A stretch of DNA of 64,000 nt from an uncultured Helicobacteraceae bacterium. GTDB taxonomy: Bacteria > Campylobacterota > Campylobacteria > Campylobacterales > Helicobacteraceae. Position numbers and translations under genes: made by a program. Below are positions 43,790 through 54,048 of the stretch, one piece after another. The notes under the pieces are model-generated. The model did no database searches. It was not told the origin of the DNA and was given only the letters and a program-made list of their open reading frames with translations. Position 1 is the first letter of the stretch. Every line of letters begins with the position of its first letter. The stretch lies in contig CAKUOH010000008.1 of NCBI GenBank assembly GCA_934668765.1, positions 24,905-88,904 on the forward strand, read 5' to 3'.

Positions 43790-44592
43790 TTTTTATCCTT
43801 TGCCAAATCCGTAAAAAGCGGATTTTCATATAGCTTAATTTGTGGTTTTTGGGCTAAATATGACTCTATCATTCCAGCTGTTAGATTCGCATATATTTTT
43901 TCTAAACTCTGTTTTGTAAAATCCTTATTTTTATATAGTTTGCCACTTTTTATATCTTGTGGCTGTGGGATTCTTACTAGATTTTCATAGTTTAAAATGA
44001 TTTGTGTCAAATATTTAGGCAATTTTGAAATCAGCCTATTTCCCACCGAATGAACGCTATCATTTGGGAAAATTTGCGCTTGAATCTGATGGATAATCTC
44101 GCCTGTATCAATCCCCTCATTCATATACATAAAAGTCGCACCTACATATTGCAACTCATTATTGAGAAATGGAAAATAATTTGTCCCAGCCCCTCGATAA
44201 TACGGCGATAATCCAAGATGGACATTGATAATTTTATCTCTAAAAGATTGTATTAGCGGTGGTTTGATGATAGAGCAACCATAAGCGATGATTAAATCTG
44301 GGTTTAGCGCAATGATTTGCTCTAATCTCGTGTTTATCTCGCCTTTTTGGATAAATTCTCTTTTTGATAAATCAGGCGTTAAATCCATAAAAGAAGCAAA
44401 AAAATCTCTCTCGCTTTGTTCGCGCATCTGTAAATGTCGCACTTGCAAACTATCAGTTGAAAAGTCATAAATGTGCTGACTGCTCTTCTCGCAAAAACTT
44501 TGCAAAACTTCTATTTTTGGATTTAATGCCAATGCTTTGCGCACAAAAGTATGTCGCAAACTATCGCTTGTCAAAATAATGATTTTTTTCAT
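43786..44592 (-). CDS. Formyltransferase-family protein (sugar N-formyltransferase candidate)
   Basis: A 268-residue protein with a formyl_trans_N domain: IIAYGCSIIKPPLIQSF, INVHLGLSPYYRGAGTN (Asn-x-His plus substrate loop) and GIDTGEIIHQ (catalytic Asp), so the Asn-His-Asp triad is complete. It lacks the C-terminal domain of methionyl-tRNA formyltransferase. Position between neuA and a deacetylase points to N-formylation of an amino sugar in the surface glycan, using 10-formyl-tetrahydrofolate. Overlaps neuA by 4 bp. Confidence 0.78.
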   Translation of the reverse strand: MKKIIILTSDSLRHTFVRKALALNPKIEVLQSFCEKSSQHIYDFSTDSLQVRHLQMREQSERDFFASFMDLTPDLSKREFIQKGEINTRLEQIIALNPDLIIAYGCSIIKPPLIQSFRDKIINVHLGLSPYYRGAGTNYFPFLNNELQYVGATFMYMNEGIDTGEIIHQIQAQIFPNDSVHSVGNRLISKLPKYLTQIILNYENLVRIPQPQDIKSGKLYKNKDFTKQSLEKIYANLTAGMIESYLAQKPQIKLYENPLFTDLAKDKK

Positions 44593-45269
44593 TGCAGATT
44601 CCTTAAAAAATGATTTCGCAATATTTTATTTGCCCTTTGCAAATCACTTGGCGAATCAATGTCAAGCATTTCAGCCATTTCATAAAAATGTGTCTTTGGT
44701 GGCAAAAGCGTGTTATGCTCCAAAAACGCACTTCTTTTAATGATATAAATCGCGCCATTGCCTTGATAAGTCTTTGGCAATTTTTGGCGTGGCATAAATG
44801 GGAATCTATCATTACAAATCCCGCTTAACTCGCCATTTTCATTTGCAATAAATGCTTTTAGAATCTTATTGTCGATAGATTCAACGCTAATGAGCGCGTT
44901 TGCATTTGTATCTTTAAAGATTTTATGTGCATTTTCAATATCTGTGCTTGTCCTAAAAGGCGAAGTGGGCTGCAAAATGATAATCTCGCTAAAATCCTTA
45001 AAATGCTCCAAAGTATGCGCCACAACTTCGCTAGTTTGACTAAAATCCTGCGCTAATTCGCTAGGACGATTGAGCGCAAAAACACCCTGCGAATGCGCAT
45101 ATTGTAAAATAGAATCCCCATCGCTACTTACCACGATTTTATCGATACAATGAGCTTTTTTAGCCGAATCTATCGTATAATAAATCAAAGGTTTATCGCC
45201 TAATAATGCAAGATTCTTGTTTTTAATGCTTTTGCTACCAGAGCGAGCAGGAATTAGTGCTAAAAGCAT
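44589..45269 (-). CDS. neuA: CMP-N-acetylneuraminic acid synthetase
   Basis: A 226-residue nucleotidyltransferase that activates sialic acid with CTP: LIPARSGSKSIKNKNLALL (CTP loop), LQPTSPFRTSTDIENA, CNDRFPFMPRQKLPKTYQ and DIDSPSDLQRA. The middle block closely follows C. jejuni NeuA as I remember it. I start at ATG 45269 (MLLALIPARSG), 7 bp after the neuC stop; the frame can be extended by 18 residues without support. Confidence 0.92.
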   Translation of the reverse strand: MLLALIPARSGSKSIKNKNLALLGDKPLIYYTIDSAKKAHCIDKIVVSSDGDSILQYAHSQGVFALNRPSELAQDFSQTSEVVAHTLEHFKDFSEIIILQPTSPFRTSTDIENAHKIFKDTNANALISVESIDNKILKAFIANENGELSGICNDRFPFMPRQKLPKTYQGNGAIYIIKRSAFLEHNTLLPPKTHFYEMAEMLDIDSPSDLQRANKILRNHFLRNLQ

Positions 45270-45276
45270 ATTGCAC

Positions 45277-46539
45277 CTATAAATCCACAAATTGCTTTTG
45301 GAGATTTTGCTCCCAAAAGACACCGCGTTTTAGCAAATCAAAAAATACTTCTGCGGATTTTGGGCGATTGGGCGTGGGATTTAGAGTGCTGCATTGAATC
45401 TTTTGCATTTGTTTAATCGCGTGTAAAATCGCCTCTTTGTTAGATTCTACGCTTATTACACTTGGCAAATCTAATCCCACTCTATTACGCTGACGAGAGC
45501 CGACATTGATACTAGGAATCCCTAAATGCGGGGCTTCTTTTAAAGCACAGCTAGAATTGCCGATTAAAAAATCCGCACCTTTTAATAATGCGATAAAATA
45601 TTCAAAACGAATGCTTGGAAAAAACCTAAAACGCGCTTTATCTTTGCAAGATTCAAGCGATTTATACGCCTTTAAAATATTCTCAAATCCTAAATCATTA
45701 TTTGGATAAATCACAATGTAATTGCGCTCACTTTTTTGCAAAGCCCGACACAACTCATCTGCTTGATATTGTAGCGAATCTATCTCAGTGGTTACAGGGT
45801 GAAATAGCACAATCGCATATTTTTCAAATTTGATTTGATAGTATTGTTTTGCCACATCTAATCTAATGTCGCTACTATCCAAAATATCCAAATCAGGCGA
45901 ACCGATGATAAAAATGGATTTTTCGCTCTCACCAAGCTGGAGAAGTCGTCTTTGTGCCATTTTGTCATTTACCAAATGAATATGGGCTAGTTTAGAAATC
46001 GCGTGGCGTAAGCTATCATCGATTGTCCCGCTTACTTCGCCACCTTCAATATGTGCAACTAAAATATTATTTAGCACGCCTACGGACGCTGCAGCTAGTG
46101 GCTCGATTCTATCGCCGTGAATGACAATCAAATCTGGCTTATATTCTGCGACAAATTTAGCAAATCCATCAAGCGTATGCGCCAAAGCCAAATCTGCTTG
46201 AAAATATCTATCGTGGTTTATAAATTTATGGATATGGCAAAATCCGCATTTTTCAATCTCACGCACCGTTAGCCCAAAGTGATTGCTTAAATGCATCCCT
46301 GTGGCAAAAATATAGAGCTCAAAATCGCTAGATTCTTCTACTTTTAACGCTAGGGATTTAATCTTGCTAAAATCTGCACGAGTCCCGCTTACAAAGACGA
46401 TTTTGCGCTTTTTGTTATTTGGATTGCCACGCTCATTTGCACTCTCTTGCAATGACGGAGAAATTTTGTCATTGCGAGATTCTGCGGTAGCAGAATCGTG
46501 GCAATCTATATTGTCATAAGCCAAAAAATCTCTTTTCAT
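45277..46539 (-). CDS. neuC: UDP-GlcNAc 2-epimerase (hydrolysing) with repeat-encoded N-terminal extension
   Basis: A 420-residue enzyme giving ManNAc for sialic acid: [57 protein letters not shown] and [18 protein letters not shown] are NeuC blocks. NeuC usually starts just before the FVSGTRADF block; here about 45 residues precede it ([20 protein letters not shown] ...), encoded by two family A repeats (46420-46510). The ATG overlaps the neuB stop (ATGA), so the extension is probably translated. No start codon is seen between the repeats and the core. Confidence 0.92.
   Translation of the reverse strand: MKRDFLAYDNIDCHDSATAESRNDKISPSLQESANERGNPNNKKRKIVFVSGTRADFSKIKSLALKVEESSDFELYIFATGMHLSNHFGLTVREIEKCGFCHIHKFINHDRYFQADLALAHTLDGFAKFVAEYKPDLIVIHGDRIEPLAAASVGVLNNILVAHIEGGEVSGTIDDSLRHAISKLAHIHLVNDKMAQRRLLQLGESEKSIFIIGSPDLDILDSSDIRLDVAKQYYQIKFEKYAIVLFHPVTTEIDSLQYQADELCRALQKSERNYIVIYPNNDLGFENILKAYKSLESCKDKARFRFFPSIRFEYFIALLKGADFLIGNSSCALKEAPHLGIPSINVGSRQRNRVGLDLPSVISVESNKEAILHAIKQMQKIQCSTLNPTPNRPKSAEVFFDLLKRGVFWEQNLQKQFVDL
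46420..46510. repeat. Two family A repeats inside neuC
   Basis: GGATTGCCACGCTCATTTGC ... CTTGCAATGACGG and GTCATTGCGAGATTCTGCGG ... GAATCGTGGCAATCTAT. They lie within the first 45 codons and keep the frame open. Confidence 0.88.
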
Positions 46540-47582
46540 TCCACATCGCCTAGCTGAATTTGCACATCATTTAAAATATCGCGTTTTGCGACTTTGCCTA
46601 AAAGAGATTCATAATACTCCGCGCTAATGCCACCTTTGCTAGGTCGCTTTACCCAAATATTTTTCTCACTCAAAACTTCGCCTTTTTTGATTGGCGCGAT
46701 GCTAACCACGCTTGCAAAGGCAAAATCTATGGTTACTTGCTCTTGTGGCAGTGCTTCTTTTTTAGCATTGAGATTCCCACGCAAGATAAACATTTCTTTG
46801 CTTTGTATTATTAGCTCACGCAATGCGTTTTCATCCATCGAGCAGATAATATCTGGTCCCTTTCTATTCATAGTATCTGTAAAATGTCGCTCCAACACAC
46901 ACGCACCAAGTGCTACCGCACCCAAACAAGCAAGATTATTTGTGCTGTGGTCGCTAAGCCCTACAAGGCAATTAAAGGCATTTTTTAGCTCTACCATTGC
47001 ATTTAATCGCACAAGATTTGGTGGCGTGGGATAGAGATTTGTCGTATGAAGCAAGACAAAAGGGATTTGCGCCTTGCGGAGAATATCCACGCTTTTAGCG
47101 ATAGATTCTATACTATTCATTCCCGTGCTTACAATAATGGGCTTTTTAAATCCTGCGATATGCTTTAAAAGCGGATAATTATTGCATTCGCCACTGCCGA
47201 TTTTGTAAGCCACCACACCCATATCATTTAGGCGATTTGCAGCAGCGCGAGAAAATGGCGTAGAGAGATAGATTAGCCCTTTAGATTCGGCATACTCTTT
47301 TAACGCTAACTCATCATTATAACTTAACGCACATTTTTTCATAATCTCATAAATGCTTATATTTGCATTGCCCGGGATAACGGATTTTGCCTCGCTACTC
47401 ATTTCATCATCGATTATATGCGTTTGGTGCTTTATGATTTGCGCCCCTGCGGATTTCGCAGAATCTACCATTAGCTTTGCTATTTCCAAACTTCCGCCGT
47501 GATTTATGCCAATTTCTGGAATCACAAGCGGTGCGATATTTTGGCTGATTTCAAGTTTCCCAATGCAAAAATTTTTAGTCAT
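46536..47582 (-). CDS. neuB: N-acetylneuraminic acid synthase
   Basis: A 348-residue synthase joining ManNAc and phosphoenolpyruvate. [67 protein letters not shown] and [16 protein letters not shown] follow C. jejuni NeuB1 (sialic acid) rather than the legionaminic or pseudaminic synthases. The C-terminal antifreeze/SAF domain ([20 protein letters not shown]) is complete. Overlaps the sialyltransferase stop by 4 bp. Confidence 0.93.
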   Translation of the reverse strand: MTKNFCIGKLEISQNIAPLVIPEIGINHGGSLEIAKLMVDSAKSAGAQIIKHQTHIIDDEMSSEAKSVIPGNANISIYEIMKKCALSYNDELALKEYAESKGLIYLSTPFSRAAANRLNDMGVVAYKIGSGECNNYPLLKHIAGFKKPIIVSTGMNSIESIAKSVDILRKAQIPFVLLHTTNLYPTPPNLVRLNAMVELKNAFNCLVGLSDHSTNNLACLGAVALGACVLERHFTDTMNRKGPDIICSMDENALRELIIQSKEMFILRGNLNAKKEALPQEQVTIDFAFASVVSIAPIKKGEVLSEKNIWVKRPSKGGISAEYYESLLGKVAKRDILNDVQIQLGDVE

Positions 47583-48799
47583 TTTGCGTCTCTTGTCGTT
47601 TTTATGTCTTTTTTGAATTTTTCTTTGGCGATTTTGCCTTTGATGTAGTGTTTAATATGGCTAGGGAGTTTAAATAAATCCCTCATCAATAGAAAATAAA
47701 TATTTTGCTTTAAGGACTGAATCTGCTGGATTGCCTGACTTTGCTTTTGCAAAAATGGTATTTGCATAAACTCAAAACTCTCTTTTGTGGGAATGCAAAA
47801 ATCACAAATATAATCTTTTGGCTTAGGCTGTGGCGTAAATGTGCTATTTGTCTTTTTGGCAAGTGGGATTAGCTCACTTATGGGGCTACTCTCACACAAA
47901 CTATAAAACTTTACATTGTATGCTTCCTGCAAGAAATATAGTGCTTCAATGTCCGCTTCCCTTTTATGCCACTGCATACCTGATTTATAATTACCTTGCA
48001 AATCACACGAATCTTCGTCAAATAAACCCGTGATTAAGATATTTGGCGTCCGCATATTTGTAAAATAATGCGTATCACCCCTATACAAGTCAATCCCCAC
48101 GATATAAATCTCTCTATGCCCCATAGCCACTGCCAAAGCGCAAGAAAAAAGCCCGCTAGTGATATGAGGCCCATAATAAATACTTGACAAATTACTCCAC
48201 TCTAAAAACTCCGCGATATTATGCGAAAATGAGCCATTATACACCCTATCAATAAGGCTTTGATTTGGATTTAGATTTGATTTAGGATTTGCCTTTGTGA
48301 AATATTGTGAGTAGTGCGACAAAACATCAATGGTTTTTTTCATATTTTGCATGTCTTTGTTTTCATTGCCATTTGCATTATTGATAAGCACAGGTTTATC
48401 GTGCAAAAAAATTTTATCGATTTCATATTCATCGCGCATAAGCAGATTTAGCATTGTCCAAACTTGGCTAAAAGCCGTGTATGTAGTAGCAGTATAACCC
48501 TTAACTCGCTTTCCTAAATAATATTTATCCTCAAAGTAGAATTGATTACAGCGAAATACTTCAAAATTTAACGGCAAACGCGAATAATCAATAGCTTTAA
48601 GACTTGGTCCGTTTCCAGCGACTATGGCAGGAAGTGCGACTTGTGGCATAGCAGAATCTAATGCGCGATTTTGCTTTGCTTTATTTGCTAGGATTTTGGC
48701 TATGGATTGTGGAGAAATGGCGGATTCTAGGTTGCTTTTGTAAATATCATTTGCGTTTTTGTCTATCGGGGGGGGGGGGGAATTGTAGTTGCTATTCAT
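47579..48799 (-). CDS. GT42 sialyltransferase (Cst-II/Cst-I-like), phase-variable by C13 tract
   Basis: About 406 residues. [20 protein letters not shown], then [38 protein letters not shown] and [13 protein letters not shown] match the GT42 enzymes Cst-I/Cst-II, with the CMP-binding GNGPSL and the catalytic His likely near THYF. It moves sialic acid from CMP-Neu5Ac to galactose. A tract of 13 C (coding SPPPPID) at about codon 8 is in frame, so the gene is ON. I start at ATG 48799 because AAAGGATAGACAA precedes it; GTG 48859 overlapping trpB is also possible. First gene of the sialic-acid unit. Confidence 0.9.
   Translation of the reverse strand: MNSNYNSPPPPIDKNANDIYKSNLESAISPQSIAKILANKAKQNRALDSAMPQVALPAIVAGNGPSLKAIDYSRLPLNFEVFRCNQFYFEDKYYLGKRVKGYTATTYTAFSQVWTMLNLLMRDEYEIDKIFLHDKPVLINNANGNENKDMQNMKKTIDVLSHYSQYFTKANPKSNLNPNQSLIDRVYNGSFSHNIAEFLEWSNLSSIYYGPHITSGLFSCALAVAMGHREIYIVGIDLYRGDTHYFTNMRTPNILITGLFDEDSCDLQGNYKSGMQWHKREADIEALYFLQEAYNVKFYSLCESSPISELIPLAKKTNSTFTPQPKPKDYICDFCIPTKESFEFMQIPFLQKQSQAIQQIQSLKQNIYFLLMRDLFKLPSHIKHYIKGKIAKEKFKKDIKTTRDAK
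48768..48780 (-). repeat. Poly-C/G tract (13) in sialyltransferase gene
   Basis: Thirteen G on the plus strand near the 5' end of the gene. At 13 the frame is open; one more or fewer would stop translation early. Confidence 0.9.
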
Positions 48800-48851
48800 T
48801 TGTCTATCCTTTGTAAAAAATTCTTGCGCATTGTAACAAAAATTTTTAAAT

Positions 48852-50036
48852 TTACTCACTTATATTTGATTCGCCGCGATACCGTGCGATTCCTGCGCAG
48901 TCCTTATCCCCACGCCCTGATAGCGTAACCACCACTAGAAAATCTTTTGGCAGATTTGGCGCGACTTTTCGTAAATACGCAATCGCGTGGGCAGATTCAA
49001 TCGCGGGGATTATGCCCTCTAATCTCGATAAATACTCAAACGCATTCACCGCCTCATCATCGGTAATCGCCTCGTATTTCGCGCGATTAGTGGCTGATAA
49101 AAAGGCGTGCTCTGGTCCCACGCCCGGATAATCCAACCCTGCGCTTATGCTATATACAGGTGCGATTTGCCCAAACTCATCTTGGCAAAAGAGCGATTTC
49201 ATTCCGTGAAAGATTCCCACTTTGCCTGTGCTAATGGTTGCCGCCGTTTCATTCGTATCAATGCCACGCCCTGCGGCTTCCACGCCAACTAACGCGACTT
49301 GCCTATCCTCCAAAAAGTGATAAAAGCTCCCAATAGCATTGCTTCCACCGCCCACACACGCCACCACCATACTTGGCAGACGCGATTCTAACGCTAAAAT
49401 CTGCTCTTTTATCTCTTTTGAAATCACTGCTTGAAAATCACGCACAATCGTAGGAAACGGGTGCGGTCCCATAACGCTCCCTAGCACATAGTGCGTATCA
49501 TCGATGCGCGTAGTCCATTCTCGTAAAGTCTCGCTCACAGCGTCTTTAAGCGTGGCAGTCCCGCTTTTCACGGGATTGACTTTCGCGCCTAAAAGTCGCA
49601 TACGATAGACATTTAACGCCTGACGAATGCAGTCCTCCGCACCCATAAAAATCTCGCATTCTAGCCCCAAAAGTGTCGCTACCGTAGCCGTAGCCACGCC
49701 GTGCTGTCCTGCGCCTGTCTCGGCGATTACGCGCTTTTTGCCCATTTTTTGGGCAAGTAGGGCTTGTCCAAGCACATTGTTAATCTTATGTGAGCCCGTG
49801 TGGTTTAAATCCTCGCGTTTGAGATAGATTTTCACGCCTAAATCCGCACTTAATTTTTTAGCGTGATAGAGCGGGGATGGGCGATTTGCGTAAGTTTTAA
49901 AAAGCAAATCTAGCTCAGCATTAAAGCCCTTGTCATTTTTATAAAAATTATACGCGTTCTCTAATTCTATGACGCAATTCATTAGCGTTTCAGGGATAAA
50001 CTGCCCGCCAAATTCGCCAAAATATGCCTTGTTCAT
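48852..50036 (-). CDS. trpB: Tryptophan synthase beta chain
   Basis: A 394-residue PLP enzyme joining indole and serine. PLP lysine in [32 protein letters not shown], the phosphate-cup [13 protein letters not shown] and [13 protein letters not shown] are present. TrpB1 type. It is the first trp gene after the efflux operon and shares a divergent promoter region with it. The next gene in its direction is the sialyltransferase, not trpA. Confidence 0.96.
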   Translation of the reverse strand: MNKAYFGEFGGQFIPETLMNCVIELENAYNFYKNDKGFNAELDLLFKTYANRPSPLYHAKKLSADLGVKIYLKREDLNHTGSHKINNVLGQALLAQKMGKKRVIAETGAGQHGVATATVATLLGLECEIFMGAEDCIRQALNVYRMRLLGAKVNPVKSGTATLKDAVSETLREWTTRIDDTHYVLGSVMGPHPFPTIVRDFQAVISKEIKEQILALESRLPSMVVACVGGGSNAIGSFYHFLEDRQVALVGVEAAGRGIDTNETAATISTGKVGIFHGMKSLFCQDEFGQIAPVYSISAGLDYPGVGPEHAFLSATNRAKYEAITDDEAVNAFEYLSRLEGIIPAIESAHAIAYLRKVAPNLPKDFLVVVTLSGRGDKDCAGIARYRGESNISE

Positions 50037-50105
50037 TTTTTTTTATACTCCTTTGATTTGTGGTGTAATTTTAGCAAAAATTTAATTTTTTGCATTTTCA
50101 CATTT

Positions 50106-50146
50106 TCAAACAATCGTTTGACTTTTTTAAATTACTTTGCTAGTAT
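50106..50146 (+). promoter_or_regulatory. Efflux operon promoter with TetR-type operator over the -35
   Basis: -35 TTGACT (50118-50123), 17 bp, -10 TAGTAT (50141-50146), 31 bp before the tolC-like start. A perfect palindrome TCAAACAATCGTTTGA (50106-50121) overlaps the -35. Its CAAAC-N4-GTTTG form is like operators of AcrR/TetR-type repressors; the TetR gene at the operon's end is the natural ligand. It also lies 70 bp from the trpB start. Confidence 0.65.
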
Positions 50147-50176
50147 TTCGCCACTAAAAATAAAAATGGAGTTTCA

Positions 50177-51493
50177 ATGAGACAAATCTTAATCCTCTCT
50201 CTTGTGGCTTTGCACCTAAATGCCGAGCCTCTCACGCTTGAATCCGCACTTATCAAAGCAAGGGAGCATTATCCACTGCATAAAAACAAAGATTTGCTCC
50301 AAAAGGCGAGGGATTTGGAACTTACAAAGCTAAATATCAGCTATGTGCCACACATAAAATTAAGCGCGAAAGCCACTCACCAAAGCGATGTAACCACCCT
50401 ACCTTTTTCTAGCCAAATGTTAAACAACTTAGCAGGTGGGAATATCAACTATAAGCCCCTAAGTAAAGACCAATACAACGCAAATATCGAAATCGCTCAG
50501 CCCCTCTTTGACGCGGGAAATCTCTGGGCAAATCGCTCTATCACAAAGGCAAAATATAGCACACAACAAGCCGAGCTAGAATCCACTCTCTATGCTGTGC
50601 AAAATAGCGTGATAAATGCCTATTTTGCGACACTTTTGCTTGATAGACAAGTGGAGCAAAGTGCGATTCACGCAAAAGAGCTAGGCAAAAATCTCTCCAC
50701 CCTAAAAGCGTGATACGCAAACGGCGTAGCAAATAAAAGCGACATTGATAAGCTAAATATTGAGATTTTGCAGACACAAAACACCCTAGCAAATCTCACA
50801 AATGAGCGCGAAATCGCCATAAATACGCTAAAAGAGCTAGTGGGGTTGAGCGAGGATATAGAGCTAGTAACGCCAAAGCAATCGCTTGAATCTTTGCAAA
50901 TGCTTGATGTGGAAAGCGCAAGCTTTGAATTGCGCCCTGAAATACGCGTTTTCGCGCTAAAAACAAATGAAATCACAATAAGTAAAAATGCCGAGACGGC
51001 GCGGTTTTTGCCCTATATTGATGTGTTTTTCCAAGCAGGATATGGCAATCCCGCGCTAAATATCCTAAAAAGCGGATTTAATAACTACTATATCGCGGGG
51101 ATTCGGCTAAATTGGGACTTTGGTAATCTTTATTCGCTTCATCAGCAAAGCGAGATTCGCAGGGTGCAGATTTTGCAAAATGACGCTAGGAAAGAGGAAT
51201 TTTTACTCAATATGAGGATTTCGCTAAAAAGCCAAATCTCTCGCGCTAAAAATTTGGAGCAAAATATCGCTAAAAACGCCCAAATCACCGCTCTACAAGA
51301 AAATATAACCAAATCTGCGCAAGTCAAGATCAAAAATGGTGTGCTAAGTGTGAATGATTTTTTAAGCGAGATAAACGCGCTAAATACGCTAAAACTTCAA
51401 AATAATTACGATGAAATAGAGCTATTAAAGCAAATCTATGAGATTTATCAAAATCTCAATCAATGGCAAAATTCAAACGAGCAAAATCAATAA
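50177..51493 (+). pseudogene. TolC-like outer-membrane efflux protein, interrupted by TGA
   Basis: The frame from ATG 50177 has a signal peptide (RQILILSLVALHLNA) and TolC-family repeats (LESALIKAREHYPL, IEIAQPLFDAGNLW). It stops at TGA 50711-50713 and continues in the same frame with YANGVANKSDIDKLNIEIL to TAA 51491-51493. Between LSTLKA and YANGV the family would have an aromatic residue; TGG to TGA is the simplest explanation. The full protein would be 438 residues. As it stands only a 178-residue N-terminal piece is made, which cannot form the channel. Confidence 0.85.
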
Positions 51494-51503
51494 AGGAGTG
51501 AGA

Positions 51504-52286
51504 ATGAACATTCTAGAAAAAGCATTTGCAATAAGCACAATTTGCGTGGTAACCGTGCTTTTTAGTGCGTGTGGAAGCAACAACGACTTTGATGCGATGG
51601 GGATATTTGAAGCTGATGAAGTGCTAGTAAGCGCGGAAGTAAGCGGGAAAATCATCGAGTTTAGTGCGATAGAGGGAAGCGAACTTGCGCAGGGACAAGT
51701 AAGCGTAAAGATTGACTCAACCCAAATGCAACTAAATGAGGCAAAACTCTCCTTGCAACTCCAAAACGCCACAAGCGAATCAGAGCGTTTAAAACGGCTC
51801 TATCAAGCAAATGCAGGGACAAAAAAGGGCTATGATGATGCGCATTTGCAAGAGCAGATTTTGCAAAAAGAGCTAGAGATTGTGCGCGATAACCTCGCAA
51901 AAAGCGACATAAAAGCCCCTATAAATGGCGTGGTGCTTGAAAAATATGCAAATATAGGCGAGCTCGCCCTGCCAAATAAGCCCCTCTACAAACTCGCAAA
52001 TATTGATTCGCTACGCTTAAAAGCGTATTTTACAAACGCTGATATAAGCAAAATCGCTTTGGGGCAAAAAGTGGCGGTGTTTGTAGATTTTGACAAGGGA
52101 TTTAGCGAGTATGATGGCAAAGTGATTTGGATTTCGCCAAAGGCAGAATTTACGCCAAAAACGATTATGGCAAAAGATGAGCGCGAAAATGTCGTCTATG
52201 CGGTAAAAATCGCAGTAGAAAATAAAAGCGCAAATAGCGAAAAACTTATCAAAATCGGCTCGTATGGGCAAGTAAAAATCAAATAG
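51504..52286 (+). CDS. HlyD-family membrane-fusion lipoprotein
   Basis: A 260-residue periplasmic adaptor: lipobox LFSAC, lipoyl-like halves (VLVSAEVSGKIIEFSAIEGS and KSDIKAPINGVVLEKYANIG) around an alpha hairpin, then a beta barrel (LRLKAYFTNADISKIALGQK). It links the inner-membrane ABC pump to the TolC-like protein. ATG 51504 after AAAGGAGTGAGA. The gene is intact, unlike its neighbours. The whole operon resembles E. coli ybhGFSR with its TetR regulator. Confidence 0.88.
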   Translation: MNILEKAFAISTICVVTVLFSACGSNNDFDAMGIFEADEVLVSAEVSGKIIEFSAIEGSELAQGQVSVKIDSTQMQLNEAKLSLQLQNATSESERLKRLYQANAGTKKGYDDAHLQEQILQKELEIVRDNLAKSDIKAPINGVVLEKYANIGELALPNKPLYKLANIDSLRLKAYFTNADISKIALGQKVAVFVDFDKGFSEYDGKVIWISPKAEFTPKTIMAKDERENVVYAVKIAVENKSANSEKLIKIGSYGQVKIK

Positions 52287-52368
52287 ATTTTTCGTGAATC
52301 TAGATTTGGGAATCTTGAATCGAGATTTACGAATCGCGACTAAATATAAAGAGAATTAAAGGCGTAAA

Positions 52369-53305
52369 ATGAATAGCAAAAATGACAAAGTAATTTTACA
52401 AGCACGAGGTTTAAGCAAATCTTATGGCGAAAAATCACACGCCACACCTGCGCTAAAAAACGCCACATTTGAAGTGAGAGAAAATGAAATCTTTGGGCTT
52501 ATCGGCGCAGATGGCGCGGGGAAAACCACGCTTATTAGAATCCTAGCCACGCTATTGCTTGCTGACAAAGGCGAGTGTGAGATTTTGGGGAGGGATTTTG
52601 TGCGTGATTTTAGTGCGATTCGCACGGATTTGGGCTATATGCCTGCGGTGTTTAGCTTGTATGCAGATTTGAGTGTGGAGGAAAATCTAAACTTTTTTGC
52701 CAATATTTTTAATGTGAAGCTAGAGACAAACTACGCACTTATTGAGCCCATTTATCGCGCTTTGAAACCATTTAAATCCCGCCGTGCAGGTGCGCTCTCT
52801 GGCGGAATGAAACAAAAACTCGCCCTTTGTTGCGCACTAATCCATAAGCCTAAAATCTTACTCCTAGATGAGCCTAGCATGGGCGTAGATGCGCTTTCTC
52901 GCGCGGAGTTTTGGGAGATTTTGCGTGGGCTAAAAAGCCAAATGTCTATCATTGTATCTACGCCCTATATGGACGAGGCGCAGTTATGCGATAGGGTGGC
53001 GTTAATGGCAGGTGGAGAGATTTTCCGCTTAAACACGCCAGATGAGATTATTAGTGATTTTAGCGGGGAATTATTCGCGCTAAAAAATTTGCCTTTCTCG
53101 CTTTTAGCGGATTTGCGGAAATTGTCCCAAGTCAAAAGCGCGTTTTTATTTGGGGAGAGTTTGCATTTGCGATTGCATAATAACGCAGATTCTAGCCAAA
53201 ATATCGAATCTTTTTTGCGCAAAAAAATTGCGTTGCGCTGATTTGGAGGTTGCGCCCATTTCCCCAAATATCGAGGATTGTTTTATGGAGTTTGCCAATG
53301 CGTGA
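52369..53305 (+). pseudogene. ABC transporter ATPase 1 (YbhF N-half-like), frameshifted near the 3' end
   Basis: ABC ATPase with Walker A GADGAGKTTL, signature LSGGMKQKLAL, Walker B ILLLDEPSMGVD. The frame stops at 53239-53241 after LRKKIALR. One A fewer in the A7 run (53221-53227) gives LRCADLEVAPISPNIEDCFM, EFANA and stop at 53305, which is the family's normal P-x-x-ED ending, overlapping the next ATG. So about 22 C-terminal residues are lost by a one-base insertion. The core is complete, so partial activity cannot be excluded. Confidence 0.8.
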
Positions 53306-54048
53306 GAATGCTACGGCTATCATAAAAGTGCAAAATCTCACCAAAACTTTTGGGGGATTTTAATGCCGTTAATGATATTAGCTTTGAGGTTATGAAAGGC
53401 GAGATTTTTGGATTTTTGGGTGCAAATGGCGCGGGGAAAACTACGGCTATGAAAATCCTTTGCGGACTAAGTCTGCCAAGCCGTGGCGGTGGAAGTGTGG
53501 CGGGATTTGACATAGTTACCCAAAGTGAGCAAATAAAGCGCAATATCGGCTATATGAGCCAAAAATTTGCACTCTATGAAAATCTAAAAGTGTGGGAAAA
53601 TATCTACTTTTTTGGGCGAATCTACGGAATGAATCAGCGTGAAATAGAGCTAAAAATGAAAGATGATTTGGCGCAATTAGATTTTAGCGATAAGCGCAAT
53701 ATGCTAGTAAGCGAACTCCCGCTTGGCTGGAAGCAAAAACTCGCCTTTTGCGTGGCAAACTTTCATAGCCCAAAAATCATCTTTTTAGATGAACCCACAG
53801 GCGGGGTAGACCCGCTTACACGGCGGCAGTTTTGGGAGCGCATATATGAGGTGGCACAAAGCGGGACTTGTATCTTTGTAACCACGCATTATATGGACGA
53901 AGCTGAGTATTGCCATAGGGTTAGCATTATGGTAGATGGCAAGATTTGCGCACTTGATACGCCAAACAATCTTAAGCGACAATTTGGTGCAAAAGATATG
54001 AATGCAGTGTTTTTTCATTTGGCAAAATCTGCCAAAAGGGGCGAGTAA
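53298..54048 (+). pseudogene. ABC transporter ATPase 2, frameshifted near the 5' end
   Basis: The natural ATG 53298 reads MRENATAIIKVQNLTKTFGG and stops at 53361. With one G fewer in the G5 run (53352-53356) it continues FGDFNAVNDISFEVMKGEIF with Walker A GANGAGKTTAM, LGWKQKLAF in place of a standard signature, and Walker B IIFLDEPTGGVDP. The rest is open to 54048. Translation from a TTG at 53350 would skip the first strand. The pair with ATPase 1 corresponds to the two halves of YbhF. Confidence 0.78.
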
